Assembly: GCF_018130545.1 (NCBI RefSeq)
Contig: NZ_JAFCKF010000009.1
Location: 62,001 to 126,000, forward strand
Reading direction: 5' to 3'
DNA from: Bradyrhizobium tropiciagri
Lineage (GTDB): Bacteria; Pseudomonadota; Alphaproteobacteria; Rhizobiales; Xanthobacteraceae
Length of the DNA stretch: 64,000 nucleotides
The translations under genes were made by a program, and so were the position numbers. The notes under the pieces are model-generated. The model made no database searches. It was given only the letters and a program-made list of their open reading frames with translations, and had not been told where the DNA came from. This document shows, one piece after another, positions 60,565 through 64,000 of this stretch; position 1 is the stretch's first letter, and each line of letters begins with the position of its first letter.

Positions 60565-61359
60565 CTAATGCGTCGCACCGCCTGCAATCGGATCCAGCCC
60601 GCTCTTGACCAGCGCATCGCGCGCGTCCGGCGAGGCGAGGAAGCTGATCAGCGCCTTGCCGGCGTCGGGCTCTTTTGAAACCGTCGCGATCCCGGCGGAG
60701 AACACCGTGATCTTCTGCAACGGCTCCGGCAGCGGGCCGACGATGTCGATGCCGGTGACCGGCTTCAGCTCGGAAATCTGCTGCAGGCCGATCTCGGCCT
60801 CGCCCTTGGCGACGATCTCGCCGACCGGGGTCGCCGGGATCATCCGTGCCTTGTCCTTCATCTGGTCGGCGATGCCGAGCTTGCCGAACATCTCGGTCGA
60901 GACATAGACGCCGCTGGCGCTGTCGGAATAGGCGACCGATTTGGCCGTCAGCAGCGCCTGCTTGACACTGTCGGCCGAACTGATGTCCGGCTTCGGCGCG
61001 CCTGCCTTGACCGCGATGCCGATCGGCGACTTCACGAGGTCGACGCGGCTGTCGGCCACCACCTTGCCCTGCTTGATCAGGTCACCGAGCGCATAGCCGA
61101 CCATGATCAGCACATCCGCCGGCTCGCCGCGCTCCAGCCGCACCGGAATGGCGTTGGTCGTGGTGCCCATCGACGGCCCGAAGGCGGTCACCACCTTGTG
61201 CCCGGTCTTGCGCTCGAACTCCGGCACCAGTGCCTTGTAGGCCGCCGTCAGCCCGCCCGAGATCATGACATGGACCTCGGCGGCGGATGCAGCTGACGTG
61301 AAGGCGAGGGCGCCGATGACGGCGAGCGTGAGGGCACGGAAGGCAGTGGCGGAACGCAT
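60565..61359 (-). CDS. ModA-like ABC binding protein (orphan)
   Basis: A 264-residue periplasmic binding protein of the ModA/SBP_bac_11 type. The signal peptide ends SAASA; AEVHVMISGGLTAAYKALVP, FGPSMGTTTNAIPVRLERGE, PADVLIMVGYALGDLIKQG, YSDSASGVYVSTEMFGKLGI and GEAEIGLQQISELKPVTGI follow. The group includes molybdate-binding proteins, but many members have other ligands. GGAGAAACTCC lies before the ATG at 61359. No permease or ATPase gene is adjacent. Confidence 0.87.
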   Translation of the reverse strand: MRSATAFRALTLAVIGALAFTSAASAAEVHVMISGGLTAAYKALVPEFERKTGHKVVTAFGPSMGTTTNAIPVRLERGEPADVLIMVGYALGDLIKQGKVVADSRVDLVKSPIGIAVKAGAPKPDISSADSVKQALLTAKSVAYSDSASGVYVSTEMFGKLGIADQMKDKARMIPATPVGEIVAKGEAEIGLQQISELKPVTGIDIVGPLPEPLQKITVFSAGIATVSKEPDAGKALISFLASPDARDALVKSGLDPIAGGATH

Positions 61360-61448
61360 GGAGTTTCTCCCTGGACGATTCTTAGGGCGCGGGGGTCGTC
61401 GTGGCCGGGAGACTACTGTGCGAGGGGATGCGTGACTAGCCATTGATC

Positions 61449-61532
61449 GTCATTGCGAGCGAAGCGAAGCAATCCATCGCACCGCATTTGCGGAACGGTG
61501 GATTGCTTCGTCGCTTCGCTCCTCGCAATGAC
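61449..61532. repeat. intergenic palindromic repeat, CATTGCGAGCGAAGCGAAGC type
   Basis: CATTGCGAGCGAAGCGAAGC with AATCCA at the left end (from 61451) is nearly perfectly inverted at the right end (TGGATTGCTTCG...CTCGCAATG, to 61530). It lies between phaZ and the ModA-like gene and belongs to a class of repeats common in rhizobia. Confidence 0.85.
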
Positions 61533-61556
61533 GGGGGAAGGAGTGTCGTTGCGCCG

Positions 61557-62786
61557 TCACGAATTCACATGCACGAAATCGCGCAGCAGCGGATAGATTT
61601 CGTTGTTCCAGCGCTTGCCGGAGAACACGCCGTAATGGCCGACGCCGGCCTGCATGTGGTGCACCTTGCGATAGGTGCGCACGCCGGTGCAGAGGTCTTG
61701 CGCGGCGAGCGTCTGCCCGATCGAGCAGATATCGTCCTTCTCGCCTTCCACCGTCATCAGGCCCATGCGCCGGATCGCCGCCGGGTTCACCGGGCGGCCG
61801 CGATGCATCAGCATGCCCTGCGGCAACAGATGTTCCTGAAACACGTCGCGCACGGTCTCGATGTAGAATTCCGCCGGCAGATCCATCACGGCGAAATATT
61901 CGTCGTAGAAGGTCTTGATCACCTCGGCCTTGGCGGTCTCGCCCTTGGCGAGATGGTCGGCGAGGTCGATGTGCTGCTTGATGTGGCGCTCGAGGTTCAT
62001 CGACACGAACGCCGTGAGCTGCACGAAGCCGGGATAGACCTGACGCAACGCGCCCTTGCACTGCATCGGCACGTAGTTGATCAGATTGTCCTCGAACCAC
62101 TTGATCGGCTTGCTCTTGGCGAACTCGTTCACCTTGGTCGGTAGGATCCGTGTGTCGATCGGTCCGGCCATCAGCGTCAGCGACGCCGGCCGCGCCGGAT
62201 GGTTGTCCTCCGACATGATCGCGGCCGCCGCCAGTGCCGAGACCGAGGGCTGGCAGATCGCCACCATATGCGCGCGCGGGCCGAGCTGGTCGAGGAAGTC
62301 GATCAGATGGTCGGTATAATCCTCGAGCCCGAAGCGACCCTTGCTGCGCGGGATGTCGCGCGGATTGTGCCAGTCGGTGATGTAGACGTCGTGGTCCTGC
62401 AGCAGCGTCTTCACGGTGCCGCGCAGCAGCGTGGCGAAATGGCCGGACATCGGCGCCACCAGCAAGAGCCGCGGCTGCTCCGGACCGTCGACCTTCTTGA
62501 AATGCAGCAGCGAGCCGAACGGCGTCGCATAGGCGACCTCTTCGGTCACCTCCAATTCCCTGTTGCCGACGGTCACGCTGCCGATGGCGTAGTCGGGGCG
62601 GGCGTAGCTCAGGCTGGAGCGGGAGATCAGCTCCAGCGCGGCGGCGAGCCGGCCGAACGTCCGCTGCGAGGTGCCCCGCGGCACCAGATTGAGATAGCGC
62701 AACGCCGCTGCAGCGCCGGTCCGCCACGGCGCCGTGAGGTCCATATGGTTCTGATAGGCCTGGTACAGCATTGACATCATACGCAT
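61557..62786 (-). CDS. phaZ: intracellular polyhydroxyalkanoate depolymerase
   Basis: PhaZ degrades stored poly-3-hydroxybutyrate granules. The 409-residue product opens MLYQAYQNHMDLTAPWRTGA (after three alternative starts) and has the family features YATPFGSLLHFKKV, LLLVAPMSGHFATLLRGTV, VYITDWHNPRDIP, and the catalytic box MVAICQPSVSALAAA, where Cys takes the nucleophile position as in intracellular PHB depolymerases; HHMQAGVGHYGVFSGKRWN holds the catalytic His near the end. Start ATG codons occur at 62786, 62780, 62777 and 62771; the last matches the family N-terminus. It is divergent from the sigma-54-driven GST gene. Confidence 0.93.
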   Translation of the reverse strand: MRMMSMLYQAYQNHMDLTAPWRTGAAAALRYLNLVPRGTSQRTFGRLAAALELISRSSLSYARPDYAIGSVTVGNRELEVTEEVAYATPFGSLLHFKKVDGPEQPRLLLVAPMSGHFATLLRGTVKTLLQDHDVYITDWHNPRDIPRSKGRFGLEDYTDHLIDFLDQLGPRAHMVAICQPSVSALAAAAIMSEDNHPARPASLTLMAGPIDTRILPTKVNEFAKSKPIKWFEDNLINYVPMQCKGALRQVYPGFVQLTAFVSMNLERHIKQHIDLADHLAKGETAKAEVIKTFYDEYFAVMDLPAEFYIETVRDVFQEHLLPQGMLMHRGRPVNPAAIRRMGLMTVEGEKDDICSIGQTLAAQDLCTGVRTYRKVHHMQAGVGHYGVFSGKRWNNEIYPLLRDFVHVNS

Positions 62787-62849
62787 CCACCCGGTGGCCC
62801 GGTCTGCCAAGCAATATCGAGGCCAGAGGCGGGCCGGGTGCTCGGCAAA

Positions 62850-62866
62850 TTGGCACGTCGCTTGCT
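62850..62866 (+). promoter_or_regulatory. consensus-perfect sigma-54 promoter upstream of the GST gene
   Basis: TTGGCACGTCGCTTGCT matches YTGGCACG-N4-TTGCW at every defined base. Transcription would start near 62877, 81 bp before the ATG at 62958. No NifA site (TGT-N10-ACA) was seen in the 200 bp upstream, so NtrC or another activator is more likely. Confidence 0.75.
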
Positions 62867-62957
62867 GCAAAAACGAACGGCTGCCCGAGCGCGCGGCGGT
62901 TGGACCGCTGCGCAGGGTCCGGGAGCCAGGGACGCGGTCAGGCGTGAGGAAACCGAT

Positions 62958-63614
62958 ATGACGAAGGCGACGCTCACCATCAGCAGCAAGAATTACTCGT
63001 CCTGGTCGCTGCGCGGCTGGCTGCTGGCGAAATTCGCCGGGCTGGAGTTCGAGGAGATGGTCACGGCACCCGATGACCCCTCGGCGCGGGCCGAGCTGCT
63101 GCTGCTGTCGTCGTCGATCCTGGTGCCCTGCCTGCGCCACGAGGGCGCAACCGTCTGGGATACGCTGGCGATCGGCGAGTACCTCAACGAGATCATGCCG
63201 CATGCCGGGCTGCTGCCGGAGGACCGCATCCAGCGCGCGCATTGCCGCTCGATCTCGGGCGAAATCCATTCCGGCTTCACCACGCTGCGGTCCTCGCTGC
63301 CGGTCAATCTCAAGGGGCATTTCCCCGGCTTCAAGATCTGGTCGCGGGCGCAGGCCGACATCGACCGCGTCTGCGCCATCTGGCGCGATTGCCTGGCCAA
63401 GTCCGGCGGCCCGTTCCTGTTCGGCGAACGCCGCACCATGGCGGACGCGATGTATGCGCCGGTGGTGACCCGCTTCATGACCTATGACGTCAAGCTCGAT
63501 CCCGTCCTTGCGGCCTATGCCAAGACCATCATGGCGATGCCCGAGATGCAGGAATGGGTCGAGGCCGCGAAGGCCGAGCCCGCCGACGTCGAGGAGCTCG
63601 AGGTCGAATATTAG
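62958..63614 (+). CDS. glutathione S-transferase
   Basis: A 218-residue cytosolic GST. The thioredoxin-like N-terminal domain begins TKATLTISSKNYSSWSLRGW, where Ser in the SSWSLR block is the probable catalytic residue, and RHEGATVWDTLAIGEYLNEI ends it with the glutathione-binding segment; the helical domain follows (GGPFLFGERRTMADAMYAPV). GAGGA precedes the ATG at 62958. Substrate unknown. It is divergent from phaZ and has a strong sigma-54 promoter, which is unusual for a GST. Confidence 0.92.
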   Translation: MTKATLTISSKNYSSWSLRGWLLAKFAGLEFEEMVTAPDDPSARAELLLLSSSILVPCLRHEGATVWDTLAIGEYLNEIMPHAGLLPEDRIQRAHCRSISGEIHSGFTTLRSSLPVNLKGHFPGFKIWSRAQADIDRVCAIWRDCLAKSGGPFLFGERRTMADAMYAPVVTRFMTYDVKLDPVLAAYAKTIMAMPEMQEWVEAAKAEPADVEELEVEY

Positions 63615-63934
63615 GCAGCGTGCCTCCGGCCTGCCTGTGCCGGCGGCCCAAGCTCAAGGCAAGCTTTGCTCAAGGGACGGGCCGCCGACGTCGGGCATCG
63701 GCGATGCGCTGCCGGCTTGCGCGACCGGCGCTGACCGCAAAATTCACGCCTCGCGCCAAATGCTTCCGTTGTGGTGACCGCGCATCGCGAGACCGATCGC
63801 CGCAGCCCAACCGGGCTGGCAAGGATTTCGCATAGCAACAATCAAGCTGTGACCGCGACGATGCGACGCTGCCGAAAATTTGGACGCTGAGCCGCGCCGC
63901 GATCTCGCGAACACGAGAACCGTGGAGGCTTGAA
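63615..63934. other. intergenic region after the GST gene
   Basis: 320 bp with no gene. CTGGCAAGGATTTCGCA (63816-63832) has the GG/GC spacing of a sigma-54 promoter but two mismatches, so it is only a weak candidate for the next gene. Confidence 0.35.
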
Positions 63935-64000
63935 ATGAACCAGCACGCCGTCGTCAGCAAATTCTCCCACGTCAAACCCGGTGACACCGAGTTCAAGGGC
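63935..64000 (+). CDS. start of a gene cut by the right edge
   Basis: The ATG at 63935 has GGAGG at 63922-63926 and opens MNQHAVVSKFSHVKPGDTEF, then KG at the edge. Only 22 codons are visible, so no family can be assigned. Confidence 0.6.
   Translation, partial: MNQHAVVSKFSHVKPGDTEFKG

Noticed and set aside
63816-63832. second sigma-54 promoter upstream of the gene at the right edge
   Set aside because: Two mismatches in the conserved bases. It is mentioned only as a weak candidate in the intergenic entry.

Overview
The window reads as a chromosomal segment of a GC-rich alphaproteobacterium, most probably Bradyrhizobium. The basis is established knowledge rather than a search: the enolase-family gene at 43327-44496 has the length and catalytic spacing (K184, D213, E239, E265, H322) of the Bradyrhizobium japonicum D-tartrate dehydratase, and several families of intergenic palindromes look like those that litter Bradyrhizobium genomes. 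No tRNA, rRNA, CRISPR array, insertion sequence or phage gene was seen. The gene order looks like stable core/accessory chromosome, not an island.

Left third (1-13 kb): alpha-glucan and sugar-phosphate metabolism. A glgE fragment (minus) is divergent from malQ and a GH15 glucoamylase/trehalase gene (plus). A good match to the EcfG general-stress promoter lies in front of malQ. A minus-strand operon follows: tal-pgi, gnd, zwf, pgl, gntK, HAD phosphatase (oxidative pentose phosphate/Entner-Doudoroff entry). From 13 to 26 kb: two small exported proteins, the prkA-yeaH-spoVR stress operon, an orphan branched-chain-type binding protein, and korA-korB with a GltD-like iron-sulfur flavoprotein that overlaps korA.

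Middle (26-45 kb): an exported caspase-fold protein that has lost both catalytic residues is followed at short spacing by DUF1800 and DUF1501 genes. Next come an HxlR/NmrA-type divergent pair with a clear operator, and a complete pqqABCDE operon ending in a proline iminopeptidase gene that overlaps pqqE. Beside it are a PQQ-type sugar dehydrogenase and a di-haem cytochrome c, which together form a plausible periplasmic oxidation chain. Then amidase, glutathione peroxidase, DUF3297 and D-tartrate dehydratase genes, and two exported envelope proteins.

Right third (45-64 kb): a multi-pass membrane protein behind two operator-like dyads, a TonB-dependent receptor, malonyl-CoA decarboxylase, an AraC/MFS divergent pair, and an adenylate cyclase fused through one membrane helix to a degenerate formylglycine-generating-enzyme fold. 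A formate/nitrite-family transporter gene follows a sigma-54 promoter and a leader with two hexaloop hairpins of the ANTAR (NasT) type, and is followed by a fused PP2C phosphatase-protein kinase. The window ends with a ModA-like binding protein, PHA depolymerase, a glutathione S-transferase behind a consensus-perfect sigma-54 promoter, and the first 22 codons of another gene.

The least explained items are the pseudocaspase-DUF1800-DUF1501 cluster, the ANTAR-like leader, the cyclase-FGE fusion, the peptidase coupled to pqqE, and the sigma-54-driven GST.
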